Source: JAJTFA01 sp044351265
Lineage (GTDB): Bacteria > Bacteroidota > Bacteroidia > UKL13-3
Direction: 5' to 3'
Length of the DNA stretch: 64,000 nucleotides
Assembly: GCA_044351265.1 (NCBI GenBank)
Contig: JBILGC010000007.1
Coordinates: 1-64,000, forward strand
Shown: in pieces, positions 9,801 to 24,800 of the stretch
Position numbering within the stretch: the first letter of the stretch is position 1
Layout of the letters: the number at the start of each line of letters is the position of its first letter
Made by a program: the position numbers and the translations under genes
The notes under the pieces: model-generated
Told to the model about the DNA's origin: nothing
The model's input: only the letters and a program-made list of their open reading frames with translations
The model's database searches: none

Positions 9801-12800
9801 GATTATAATAATTATTTTAAAGCGGGTAGTCCCTTGAGGTTAATTGGTATCGGCAACAATATTTATTCGCCCGGAAATATGAGAGGAGCCCTAGGATTTA
9901 ACAGCAATGCAGTGAGCATTAATCCTTCTTATATTTCAGCAAAAAATCTGGCAACGAACTTGGTCTGTAATCATGGTATAGCTATTCCCGGAATAACTAC
10001 AGACTTTGAAAGCAATATCAGAAACAATCCGCCAGATATAGGCGCAGATGAAAATACAAATCAGACAGCGTTAGACTTGAGTTTACAGCAAGTTCTTTCA
10101 CCGCAGATTCCAATGCCTGTTGGAATACAAAATATCAGAGTGGTTGTGCGCAATAATGGAACTACTTCAGTTACATCTGCGTCAGTAAACTACAGTGTAA
10201 ATGGCGGGGCACTTCAAACCATTAACTGGGCAGGAGCCCTTGCGCCATGCGACAGTGTTAGTGTTGAGTTTAATGCCACCAGTGGTCCGGGGTCATCAGA
10301 CCAGCGCTTTACATTTTTACCTGGTATAAGTTATACCATTCTTGCTTTTGTCGCCAACCCTAATGGTTCACCAGATTTATTAACTGCGAATGATTCATTA
10401 ATCATGGGCCCGCTTTGTGCGGCCTTAGCAGGTAATTACACCATTGACAGTGCAGCCTCAGCGCAAACGGCAACCACCTTTACCAGTGTGGCTGCAGCAG
10501 TTAACGCTTTAAGTTGCGGTGGTGTTTCGGGTCCGGTGAGTTTTGATGTACTTCAGGGTACGTATATCGGCCAGGTTGAATTGGCAAATGTGTCCGGTGT
10601 TTCAGCAACGAATACCATTGAGTTCAATGGCGGCTCAGGAAATGCATCTACCCGCATCATCAGTTTTGCTGCAACAGCAACAAATTCGTTACATACGCTA
10701 CGTATCAATAATACACAATTCGTCACCCTTCGTAATCTTACCATTCGAGGTACAGGTGCCAGTTTTGGTTGGCCGCTTCACTTGTTTAACAATACCAGCA
10801 ACACACGTATTAAAAATTGTATTATTGATTTTGCTGGTAATGGACTCAATGGCACATCAGACAATTACGTTGGTATAGTTATGAATAACTGGAGTGCATC
10901 AGCTTCACCTACTAGCTCATCGTCTCCTTCAGTAAATGTTGAAATTGATAGCAATAATATCCGTGGCGCCAACTCATCAGTTTATTTGGTAGGAAACGGT
11001 AATAATACCAATATCTTTTTCAGAAATAACACACTGGATAGCGCCAATTTATATGGTTTGTATGCACAAAGCTTAATTGGTGCGAAGATGAATAATAATG
11101 CCATAAACATGCGTGCTAATGGAAGCATAACAAGCTATGGCTTTTTCCTTTCTAGTATGAGTGGAACTGCAAGTGCATTTGCCGAGGTAAACAGAAATAA
11201 AGTAATCAATGCGGGTCAGTATGGAATTTATATTACCAGTTCCACAGCAAATGCAGCCAACCGTGCACAAATGATAAATAATGCAATTGGCGGGGGCTTC
11301 AGAAATAGCACAGCATATGGTATATTTTTAACTTCTAGCAGCAACTGGAATATTTGGTTTAATTCTGTGAATATAGATAACGCTGCTACAGGAACTGCAG
11401 GCGCATTATTTATTCAGTCTTCATCTACCTTGAATGACGTGAGAAATAACAATCTTGCATTAACCCAACCGTCTGTAGGAGCAAATATGCTACCATTGCG
11501 TGCAGCATCCGGCTGTACTTTTACTTCACTTAATTTTAATAATTATTTCAGACCCGCTACTACTAATTTATTGATTAACGTAAACGGCACCAACTTTGAT
11601 ACCTTAAACTATAATACCCTTTCCGCAGGTGGTATCAATTCAATACGTAATAACCCACAATTTGCAGGAGCCAGAGATTTGAATATAAATACCGGTGCCA
11701 ATAATGGTGTATTCATTGCAAGTGTTACAACCGATATAAATAACAATATCAGAAACAACCCACCTGATATGGGTGCTTATGAAACTAGTTCAGGTCTTGC
11801 GGTTGATTTGGGCATAGTTGGTGTTATTTCTCCGGATACCTTTCTTTCTTCAGGCTTACGAGACGTTACAGTAATCGTTAGAAATTTTGGAACAACTCCC
11901 ATTACTAACTTTAATCTAAGGCATACAGTAAACGGAGGTGCAATGCAGGATAGTTTATTTACCGGGTTAAACCTTGCACTTAATGATACGCTACGCATTA
12001 CACTTAGCGGAGCAAAGCGTGTTAACTTTTTAACGGGCATACTAAATACCTTCCGTGTTTACGTTCATCAGCCCAATAGCACGGCCGATAATAACAATGT
12101 GAATGATACCATTGTAATAGGGCCTAAATTTTCAGCACTCAATGGCAATTATACCATTAACCCTGCAGGATCAGGTGCAACCAATTTTACCACTTTCCGC
12201 GCTGCTATTAATGCGCTGACTCTGGCCGGTGTGGCCGGACCAGTAGTATTTACTGTTTCTCCGGCAACGTATAATGAGCAGGTTAATATTGGCATGATTG
12301 CAGGTTCCTCCATAACGAATACTGTGACATTTACAGGAACAAACGTGGCAACATGTGTTATAGATACCGCTGCAAATTTAGCCACAAATTATCATACTGC
12401 TCGATTAACGGATGCAACTTTTGTTACTCTACGCAACCTCACAATAAGGGCATCCGGTTCGGCAAATGGAGTGGCTCTTCAGATTAGCGGTAACAGCAAC
12501 TTTAGCCGGGTAAAAAATTGTGTGATTGAAATTTCGGGTGCAGCAGCAAGCAGCACTAGCTCGAATTTTATTGCCGTGCTCATGAGCAATGCAACCAATG
12601 TGGCTTCACCGAGCGTTAGCGGACAACAAATCACAGGTTTTGAGTTAGACAGCAATATCATTAATAACGGATATTATGGAATTTATATGTATGGACGTAC
12701 CAGCACGCCATATCCGTTTGAAAACATGATTCGAAACAATCAGATTCTGAATGCTTACTATTATGGAGTGTATACCGCCTATTTTGAGGCTCTTAACTTT

Positions 12801-15800
12801 AGCAACAATATAGTAAATATGCACACACCGGGCATTACTAATGCATTTGGGTTTTACATGCAAAGTGCGCAAAATACGCTCGATCGCATTCACCGCATTA
12901 ATGCCAACAGATTTTTTAATAGCGGCAATTATGGTATTTACATCACAAGCAGTGGGTCAGGAACAACGGGCAGAAATCAGCTGAACAACAACATGGTTGC
13001 AGGCGGATTTCGCACCAACAGCGCTTATGGCATTTTCCTCAGTTCAGTTACTAATTTTGATGTGCTTCACAACTCCGTTAATATTGATATATCGACAAGC
13101 AGCATTCAATTTGCCTCTCTTTACCTAAGCAGCGGAAACAGTATAGATATCCGCAATAATATTTTTGCTCATACCGGGCCTTCAGGCAGCGCAGGTATAC
13201 CTGTTTATATTGCCAATTTGCCAAGTGGCCTATTCAGATTGGATTATAATAACTATTTTAAAACATCAAACTCAAATAACAGCCTTCTTTATATTGCAGG
13301 TCCAACTTATGCCAGCAACAATTATAAAGGGGCATTAGGCTACAACCAAAATTCTATTGACGTTAATCCGCAATTTTTTTCTGCAACCGATTTACGTATA
13401 CGAAATGGTTGTAATAATGGATTTAATACCGGGTTAGTAACAACTGATATTGATGGCGATATTAGAAACAATCCGCCAGATATTGGTTGTGACGAATACG
13501 TAGGCCTGAATAATGATATAGGTGTAGTTTCAATTGCACCATTTGGCGCAGGTACACAAAATGTGCGAGTGGTAATCAGAAATTTTGGAGGGAATACAGT
13601 GACTTCTGCTTTAGTTGGTTATTCAGTTAATGGGGGCTTGGCAAGAGTTGTTACTTTCTCTGGTTCACTTGCACCATGCGATACGGCATCGGTTATCTTC
13701 AGTGGGGCCAATCAGTTTAATTTTAATTTTGGTGTAAGCTACACGATAGCTGCTTATACATCAGCTCCAAACGGATTGATAGACAGCCGGCAATCAAATG
13801 ATACCAATATACTCGGCCCATCATGTGTTTTCCTTAATGGCACATATACCATTAATCCTGCAGGAAGCGGATCAAATAATTTCACCTCATTCACCTCAGC
13901 TGTTGCTGCTTTGAACTGCGGAGGCGTATCTGCTCCTATTGTATTCAATGTAGCCTCAGGAACATATAATGAGCAATTTTCCCTGCAATCTACCATTATA
14001 GGAAGCCCTGCCAATAGCATTACATTCCAGGCGGCAAGCGGAAACCCTACAGATGTTACGTTAACATTTAACGCAACATCTACAACTAATAATTATACGG
14101 TAAATCTTGCAGGCGCTTCCAATATTAGGTTTAGGAATATGACTATTTCTGCCACCAATACATCATTTGGAACCACACTTCTCATTAACAATAATGCATC
14201 GAATGATTCCTTCTTTAATGTGGTATTTAATAGTCCGGTTACAACTTCAAATAGTACTAATCTGGCAGTAATAAATTGTCCTAATCCAACCATTTCAAAT
14301 TTTATTTCATTTGATACATGCCGCATTAATAATGGTTCATATGGTTCGTTCTTCTCTTCTACCGGCAACAGCACTTTAGGACAAAGTTCGCGAACGCCAA
14401 CATTCAATAATTGTGATTTTGTTAATCAATATGCCTATGGTATTTACAATTCAAATATTGAAGGTGTTAGAATAACTAAAAATCGAATAAGAACCAATTC
14501 AACATTTACATCCTATTATGGCATCTACAATTACTGGATAACAATCTTATCAGACGTTAGCAGGCCTTTAGTAACTCAGAATTATATATCGGGAGCAGTT
14601 GGCGGATTTGGCATCTACAATAATTATTTGGGGGTTAACTCATCAATGACTACTGCGCGCAGGGCGCTCATTGCAAATAATATGGTATTGATAGGTTCAG
14701 GAGCGAATGCCACCTATGGTATTTTTGATGCAAACAGCAATTGGGCCGATTATTTCCATAACACAGTTAATATTGGGTGTAATCAAACTGCTAATACTTC
14801 TGCAGCAGGTTGCTTCAGTTCAACTTCATACGGAAGCTCTGCGGTGCAGAATAATATTTTTGCAGCCTATAATGGAGCTCCGGCTTTCAGGATGGATAAT
14901 GTATCATTTTACCCAACTTGTAATTTTAATAATTTCTACACCACCGGAACCAATCTGGTTTATCTCTCTTCTTCACCATATTCTTCAATTGCTGCATGGA
15001 GAGTCGCTTCGTCTCGTGATGCTAACTCGGTTAATCTATTCCCAAATTTTGTTTCGCAAACCGACCTTCATATAACGTCCGGTTGTATAAACGGGACACC
15101 AATAGCAGGTATTAATGTTGATATAGACGGAAAATCAAGAGCAAACCCTCCGGATATTGGTGCAGATGAATTTGTGGGAACAATTACCAATGACATCGGT
15201 ATAACCTTACTGCAATCACCAATTTCTCCATTCTCTCCCGGCTTACAAGATATACGAGTTGTTGTAAATAATTTTGGCGCAAATAACATTAATAATGCCA
15301 CTGTTAAATACAGGGTGAATAGCGGAGCTCCAGTGACTGCAAGTTTCAGTGGTACACTCTTACCATGCGATACCATTGGTGTGTTATATACAGGAGCCAA
15401 TCGGGTAAACTTTGTATTAGGAATGAGTTATGTGTTGCAAGTATGGACTGAACAACCTAATGGTACAGCTGATAACAATCGTTTAAATGATACGATGACT
15501 GTTACCATCTGCCCTGCACTAAATGGTGCCTATACCATCAATCCTGCTGGAAGCGGACCGAGCAATTTTACCTCTTTCTCATCGGCAGCAGCTGCGCTTA
15601 ACTGCGGTGGTATAAATGGTCCGGTTGTTTTAACCATCGCTCCCGGAACTTACAATGAGCAATTTACTTTAAGTGGTATCACAGGTCTTTCTTCTACCAA
15701 TACTCTTCTCATTAATGGGGTTAGTGCGTCTAACAGAACCATAACTTTTAACCCTACTGTAAATACACTTGGGCATACGGTTAGAATACAGAATTCGCCA

Positions 15801-18800
15801 TTCGTTACCATAAGGAATTTAACAATCCTTTCAGCAGGAGTTAATTTTGGTGCACCCGTTCATATTCTGGGTTCAAGCAGTAATTCGGGTATCAAGAATT
15901 GTGTGATTGGATTTACCGGCAATGGAGTTGCTAGCAACTCATCTGCATTCAATGCAGTAGTTATTAATAACAATCCGGATGTAACCAACCCAACCAGCAA
16001 CGGTTCTGCAGGAGGTAATATTGAGATTGATAGCAATACCATACGATCGGGTTTTTATGGAATTTGTGTAAGTGGTCAAACCAACTCTCCTTACTTTAAT
16101 TCTATTTTCATTCGCGGCAATTCTATTGATAGTGCATTTTCTGCAGGTATTTATACTTATTACACAGAGGCATTCAAGATTTTCAACAATACCATTAGAA
16201 TGCGTGTCATTGGAACCAACAACTCATTTGGTATGAGTCTTAATTTTGGTTTTTCATCAAATAGTACACTATTTCATGAAGTAATAGGAAACACAATACT
16301 TAATGCTGGCCAATATGGAATTTACAATTACTATAATACTAACCCATCATCGGCTCGCGGCCGGTTTTATAATAATGTAGTAGGTGGAGGATTCCGTACG
16401 GCCAACGCTTGCGGTGTTTATTGGCAATACGCTGACTACTGGGATATCTATCACAATAGTATATTGTTAGATTTTAACACCACTTCTGCAACTAGCTCAG
16501 CCATCTTCTTTGATAATTTCAGCACATTCAATCTGGACATCAGAAATAATCATTTTATTTATGCGGCAACAGGTGGCAGTGGATTAGCGTTATATACCAA
16601 CACCACCATTACCGGGTTAGACTACAACAATTATTTTAATCAGGCAAGTACAAACCTGTTATTTAGATCAGCAGTAACCTATACATCATCAACTTATCAA
16701 ACCGCTGCTGGCGGTGGTGTAAATGCAAGAAGTGTAAATCCATCTTTTGTTTCTAATACCAATTTGAGAAACGGAGGCTGTATTAAAGGAATTGCTATAC
16801 CTGCAGTTTCTGTTGATATAGAGGGCACCGCCAGAAATAATCCTCCTGATATTGGTGCATTTGAAGCCCGAAATAATGATGCAGGTGTTGTAGCCATTGT
16901 ATCTCCTGTTCCTCCAATTGCTCCTGGCTTTCAGAATGTATCGGTTCAGGTAAAGAACTTTGGTGCAAATGTGATTAATACCTTAAGCATTTCTTATTCT
17001 GTTAATGGCAGTGCTGCTGTTACTCAAAACTTATCTGCACTCAATTTGCAACCATGCAGCACAACAACTATCGTGTTTTCGGGTATACAGCAATTTAATT
17101 TTACGCCTGGTAGCTCCAATATAGTTGCTTATAGTGCATCACCTAATGGTGCCCTTGATGCAAATAGGAGAAATGATACTATTAATATTAACCTCTGCGG
17201 ACCTCTAAGCGGAAATTACACTATTAATCCAACCGGAACGGGGGCATCAAACTTTACCTCATTTAATGCAGCTGTTACTGCAATGCAATGTGCAGGTATA
17301 ACAGGGCCTGTTGTATTTAACGTAGCTGCGGCCACATATAATGAGCAGGTTGATATTCCGGTAATCAGCGGGGCAAGTGCCGCTAATACCATTACATTTG
17401 ACGGTGGTGACGGCAACGCCACAACGCGTATACTTTCTTTTGCAGCCGTTATCAATAATGCCCGTCACACACTGCGCTTCAATAATTGCCAGTTTGTAAC
17501 GATTAGAAACGTTACGATACAAGCAACCGGTACCTCATTAGGTTGGGGTGTGCATTATTTTGGTAATGCCCACAATAATAGGATTGTGAACTGCCGGGTA
17601 AATATTGCAGGGCCTAATGCACCAATCAGCACAAGTACCTCATTTATTGGTATTGTAGGAAGCAATTCGGCAACAAGCGAGAATAGTACGGTTCAAATTA
17701 ATAATGCTGTTATTGATTCGAGCATAATAACAAACGGATATTATTCAATCATTTTTAGAGGAAGTTCTGCAGCCACATCAACCGGACTTACCATACGTGG
17801 TAATTCATTAAATGGCTCGTATTTTTATGGTATTTATAATGAGTATCATGATAGTATAGCTATACTAAACAATACCATTACAGGTAGAATAGTATCGCCA
17901 CTCAACACCAATGCTTATGGTATTTATATTGCCAATATGAATTCTTCAAACGGACGTATATTAAACATTAGTGGTAATGCAATATTTGATATCAGCGCCT
18001 ATGGTATTAGCATCAATAGTTCATCAAACAGTTTAGCAAGAAACAGATTGTGGAACAATATGGTTGGTGGAGGATTCAATTCTCCAAATGCTACAGGTAT
18101 TTCTTTTAACAGCTCAAATAACTGGGATATCTTCCACAATTCTGTGAATCTCGACTTCCCAACCTCTAACCAGTCTTATGCAGCACTTTATATTGCTTTT
18201 GGCAGCAATATGAGTACAAAAAATAATATACTTACTTACTCTGCTTCATCGGGCACTGGATTACCATATTATGGAGTGGTGAATTCATCTTATGCCGTTT
18301 CAAATGCATTTAATAACAACATGTTTTTCAAACAAGGTGTTACTTTCACCGGAACACTGATCTATCATGGAAATAACTTTACTCCGGCTAGCTTTGTTGG
18401 CGGCAATGGTTCAAACTTGAATTCTGTATTAAACGCACCGATATTTTTTAATAGTAAAAATTTACGCATATATGATGGTTGCTTCAATGGTGATAGCCTT
18501 GGTGTAACAACAGATATTGATGGCAATACCCGTGCAAGTTTTGGAGATATGGGTGCAGATGAAGTACCTTCAGGTATCAATGATATAGGAGTGAGTGCTT
18601 TGATCAATCCTGCAATACCTCTTTCTCCTGGACTGCAGAACATCAGGGTGATAATTAAAAATTACGGCAGCAATATAGTAACCGGGGGCACTGTAAAATA
18701 TAGCATCAACAATGCAGCTCCAGTTTCAGTAATATTTACTGATACGCTTACTCCTTGTGATACTGCCATTATTACTTTTACCGGTGCAAACCAGTTTAAT

Positions 18801-21800
18801 TTTGTTAGCGGAAGCGTTTATACCATTAAGGTATTCACTGAGCAGCCAAATGGTTTTGCTGATAGCTATAACCTGAATGATACTTTTGCTACAGGAACAT
18901 TGTGTACCGCCATTTCTGGAGTATTTACCATAAACCCTGCTGGCTCGGGTTCTACCAATTATGTCTCATTCGATGCAGCAATCAGTGCATTGCAATGCTC
19001 AGGTGTAAATGGACCAGTTACCTTTAATGTTGCGCCAGGTACATACAATACGCAGGTAGTTGTTCCGGCAATTTCGGGTGCTTCGGTTAACAATACGATT
19101 ACGTTTAATGGAGCAGGTATAGCCAATACCATTATTACTTTCGCTGCTACAAACCCATCAGCTTCTCATACCATACGTCTGCTCAATACAGGTTTTATCA
19201 ATCTACAAAACATGACCATTGCAGGAACAGGGAATAGCAATGCATGGCCTGTTCACATCATGAATACTTCTAATGTTAAAGTAAGAAACTGTAGAATTGA
19301 AATAACGGGTGCTGGAGCAGCAGGAACCAATACTTCATTTGTTCCCGTTATGGTAAGTGGTTCAACAACATCTGCTACTACGCAATCTGTAACAGACAGT
19401 ATTGAGGTCGATTCAAATACAATTATCGGTGGTTTTGCCAGCGTTTGGATTTATAACAACAGTGGAGCAAACAATAAGATAAGATGGAACACTTTGAATA
19501 ATCCGTTCTACTACGGTGTGTATGCTTTTATTATTTCTGAACTAAAGGTTATTGGTAACACCATTAATATGCTGCCTACCGGAAGCATAAACAGCACGGG
19601 TGTATACATGCAAAGTTGCAATGCCTCAACAGGCCAAGTGCATGAAGTCTCAGGTAACCGAATTTTTGATATGGGTCAGTATGGAATTTACTGTGGATTT
19701 TCTTACGGAATATTCAGTAACCCTTCAAGGATGGCAAACAATATGATTACCGGATTTAGAAATGCAGGCTCACATTATGGAATCTTTGCTGAGAATTGCG
19801 GTAGTTGGGGCGTTTGGTTTAATTCAATCCTTTCTGATACAGTTAGCACCAGTCCAAATGGTGTATTGCATATCACCAATTCTAATCAGATGGATGTTAG
19901 GAATAATATTTTAGCAGTTAGTTCAGCTGCTTCTGCACAAATTCCTTTTTATGCTGCAACCGCAGGAAACGTTTCAGCCTTAAACTTTAATAACTACTAT
20001 AAACCGGGCACACCAAATCCGCTGATTTTTGCAGGGCTTAATTATAATAGTTCCAATTTTGCAGGCGGAGGAGGCTGGAATCAGAATTCCATTATTCGAG
20101 ATCCATTCTTTGTTTCGCGCAGAGATTTACATATAAATAATACCTGTAACAATGGTGTTCAGATTGCTGCCATTACGAATGATATTGATGGCCAAGCCCG
20201 TTTGATTCCTCCTGATATGGGTGCCGATGAGCTCACGGGTGGAATATCAAACAATGCAGGCGTAAGTGCCTTGCTTTCGCCAACCATACCTCTAAATGCA
20301 GGCTTGCAGAACATTACACTTATTGTATCAAATCTTGGTAATAATATGATTACCGGGGTTAATGTTCATTACAGCATAAACAATGCTGCACCGGTTACAA
20401 TATTTATTCCTGATACTATTTTGCCATGCGATACGCAGTTGGTTGTTTTTACAGGAGCAGGCCAGTATAATTTTGCACCGGGTAGTTCGTATACCATAAA
20501 AGCATACACCTCATTACCAAATGGTGCTGCAGACAACAACAACTTGGATGACACCTTAACTGTTGGCCCGCTTTGCCCAGCCATGAGTGGCAATTACACA
20601 ATTGATCCTGCAGGCAGCGGACCAAATAATTTTACAACGTTTGGTGCAGCAGTATCAGCAATGCAATGCGCAGGCTTAAGTGATGATGTATATTTTACCG
20701 TTGCAAATGCTATCTTTAATGAGCAGGTTAATATTGGTGCAATACCCGGTGCAAATGATACCACACGTATTTGGTTTGCAGGCAATTCACAAAACGGCTC
20801 TATTTTAACGTTTAGTCCAATATCTGCAACATCCGCCCACACATTACGAATCAATAACTCGCCTTTTGTATCATTCCGTAATATGACTATTCAAAGCACT
20901 GGGGCTAACCTTGGCGTGCCTCTGCACATCATGGGATCATCTCATGAGACAAAGATTAAAAATTGTAATATCAGAATAACTGGTAGCGGTGCAAGTTCAG
21001 GAAACACCGGATATATAGGTGTGCTTATTAATGGTGGGTCAGACGTTAACAATCCACTGGCTTCAGCTAATGGTACATTTGTAAATAATATTGAGATAGA
21101 TAGTAACCGAATTACTGCAGGTTATTATTCAATTGTTGTGAACGGAAGAACAAATACACCTTATGCTAATAATATCCGAATTAGAAGAAACAACATAGAC
21201 AGTGCTTTCTATTATGGCGTGTATGTAAATTATATTGATGCACTTAAGTTCTTAAATAACAATCTGAATATGCGTGTAACCGGAAATGCTAATAGCCAAG
21301 GATTGTATTTGAATAATTTATATACAACGGGTTTAAGTTTCCATGAAGTATCTAACAATCGCATACATGGTTCAGGTCAAACAGGTATTTACACATGGTT
21401 CTGCAGCAATACTTCAACAGCCAGAGGAAAAATGATTAACAACATGATTGGTGGTAGTTTCAGAACAACAAACGCCAATGCCATTAACTGGAATTACTCT
21501 GATTTCTGGGATATTTGGAATAATACCATGCAAACAGATATCGCTACATCATCTGCTCAGAGCGCGGTAGTTTATATAAATGGTTTTACAAGTCAAAACA
21601 ATTTGGATATTAGAAATAATGTGTTCTATTATGCAGCTGCAAGCGGAACCGGTCTTCCTTTCTATGTAAACGGACCAACCTCTTTCACTGCTTTCAACTT
21701 TAATAATTTCTACAAATCGGGCACAGCCCCTGTGAACTTACTTTATATTAACGGAACAACTTATACCAGCACAAATTATCAGGGTGGCGGAGGCTTTAAT

Positions 21801-24800
21801 GCTAACTCTGTATCATCAGTGAATAATTATCTGGGGGTACGTGATTTTCATCTTACATCGGCAGGGGCTAAGGGCACCACTATTGCGCAGGTAACTGCAG
21901 ATATAGATGGAGAAAGCAGACAAACGCCCCCGGATTTGGGAGCAGATGAGTACTACAGCTCTATGGATATAGGCGTATTAAGTATTGATTCTCCTGCATC
22001 AGCAGGCTTTTGTAGCGGACCAAGAAATGTGGTGGTGCGATTAAGAAATTATGGTAACCAAAATATCATTTCGGCAAATATTCAGGTCTTGGTTGATGGT
22101 GTATTTCAGCTTAATACGCCATGGTCCGGTAGTTTGGGCCTTGGTGCAACATCCGGACCAATCAATGTAGGCCAAGTAAACTTTAGTTCAGGCAATCCTG
22201 TAATAACCGCTTTTGCTTCTAACCCTAATGGCGGCACAGATATTAATGCAAGCAATGATAGTGCCTCACGTGCATATACAATAACACAAACAGTTGTTCC
22301 TTCTATTGCAATCAACGCGTCTAATACCGCAATATGCAGCGGAACAAGTGTTACCCTTAGGGCTACCTACACCAATGGTGGAAGTACACCGCTTATTCAA
22401 TGGCGTAGAAACGGCATTACGTTTGGCAACACAGATTCAATAATTACTAGTGCACTGGTAAATAATGACTCAATCATTTGTATTCTTTCTTCATCTGCAA
22501 CTTGTGCAACACCATCTTCGGTAACTTCAAATTCTATTATCATGAATGTGAATACTACCCAACCCGCTGTTGTTACAATTGCTGCGAGTTCAACCAATAT
22601 TTGTACCGGTCAAAATGTAACAATTACAGCAACTCCAACCAATGGTGGAACAAGGCCTTTTTATCAGTGGAAACGCAACGGAATAAATGTGGGAGCAGAC
22701 ACAGCTATTTATCAGTCAACCGGCTTAAGCAATGGAGATAGCATAACACTTGTGATGATATCTAATCTCTCTTGTGCCAGCCCAAATATTGATACCTCTA
22801 ACTTTATTAAGATGACTGTAAATAATTTTGTTACACCATCAGTTAGTATTGTGGCATCCGCAACAGCAATATGTTCAGGCGTACTAGATACTTTTACAGC
22901 AACACCTGTAAATGGCGGAATTCTGCCAGTATATCAATGGAAGCGAAATGGCATCAATGTAGGAAGCAATTCAAACAGATTTATTACTTCTGCGCTTAGC
23001 AACAACGATACCATTCAGGTTGTGATGAATTCTAATGCTGCATGTGCACTTCCTGCTCAGGTAAACTCTAATAAGATTGGAATTAATGTTACTCCTTCGG
23101 TTACGCCTACTATCGTTATGACGCCAACTGCAACAAGTATTTGCAGTGGAACGTCAGTAACGTTTACTGGTACCATTACCAATGGCGGAACCGCCCCTCG
23201 TTATCAATGGAAGAAGAACAATGTTAATGTGGGCACCGACACCAGTTTTTATACAGACAATAATATTCAGAACAATGACAGTATATATGTTCTATTAACG
23301 TCCAATGCGGTATGTGCTACTTCAGCCAATGTTAATTCAAATATTGTTCGGATGACAGTGACACCAACTTCTACCCCTGATGTCACCATCAATTCATCAC
23401 TTAATAATATTTGTAGTGGCACCTCCGTGCAGTTTAATGCAACACCGGTAAATGGCGGTTCAGCGCCAAACTACCAATGGAGACGCAATGGTGCAATAGT
23501 AGGAACAGATAGTCTTAGATTTACGTCAGCCTCGTTGAGCAATGGTGATACAATTAGGGTGATTATGACAAGTAATGCATTGTGCCGAACAAAGAATGCC
23601 GACACCTCTAACTTTATTGTGATGCAGGTTACTCCATCGGTTGCACCTACTATTAATATTTCAGGTACAGCAACAACCATCTGTGCGGGCACCGTAGTTA
23701 AGTTTAATGCAAATATTTCAAATGGCGGTACAGCTCCGGCATATCAGTGGAAGCGCAATGGTGTTAATGTTGGTGCAGATAGTTCAGGATTTACCTCGGC
23801 AGCCATAAATAACAACGATACCTTCTACGCAGTTCTCATTTCAAATGCTGCGTGTGCAACAACCAATAATGTTGTTTCTAATAAATTGCTAATGCGTGTA
23901 AACAATGTTATCCCTGTTACAGTAAACATCAATTCAACCGGAAATAATATTTGTCAAGGAAGTCCCGTTACCTTCAGTGCTACCTACAGCAATGGTGGAT
24001 TTACCCCTTCTTTCCAATGGCAAAGAAATGGTGTTAATGTTGGAAATGACAGCATGTCGTTTACTACGACTGCATTAAACAATGGAGATTCTGTTCGTGT
24101 TATTTTCCGCTCCAGTTTAAACTGCCCATCAAATCCTGCACTGCCTTCAGCGGCAATCGCTGTTTCAGTTACCCCAACAATTACCCCTGATGTAACTGTG
24201 AGCGCATCTTCATCGGCTATTTGTAAAGGTGGCGCGATAACTTTTACGGCCAATGCAGTTAACGGTGGAACTAATCCTGTGTTTGCATGGTTTAAAAATG
24301 GCATTCAGGTTGGAACCGACAGTACCGGCTACACAACAGATGCAATTAATAATGGAGATGTATTTATTTGTGTGCTAACATCAAATGCACAATGTGCTAC
24401 CAAAACAATTGATACTTCTAATACACCGATTGTTAATGTTAAAACTTTACCGGTAAAACCAACGATTACCAGAAGCAGCGATACTTTGACCGCCTCTTCT
24501 ATCGGAATAACCTATCAATGGTTTAAAGATGGAACAGCCATATCTGGCGCTACGGCCCGCAAATACAGGTTTACACAAAATGGAACTTATGTTGTTTCTG
24601 TAGATAGCAATGGTTGCCCTAATATCTCAACGGCATTTATTGTGAGTAATGTTGGCATAAATGATTTAAGTAGTTTTGGAAGCTTAAGTGTTTATCCAAA
24701 TCCTGCATCTACCTCAATCATAATAAATGCAGTATTCAATAGCACTGAATCAACACGCCTGCAGCTTTTGGATATGTTTGGTAAAATAGTGTATGATGCA

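Noticed and set aside
8195..24304. Many minus-strand open frames of 60-110 codons inside the giant gene
   Set aside because: They are antisense shadows of the repeated beta-helix and Ig modules, recur at the same module positions, and lack start signals.
6933..24650. Regular repeats considered as a CRISPR or tandem DNA satellite
   Set aside because: The period is 1.7 kb or 270 bases, is conserved at the protein level only, and stays in frame.
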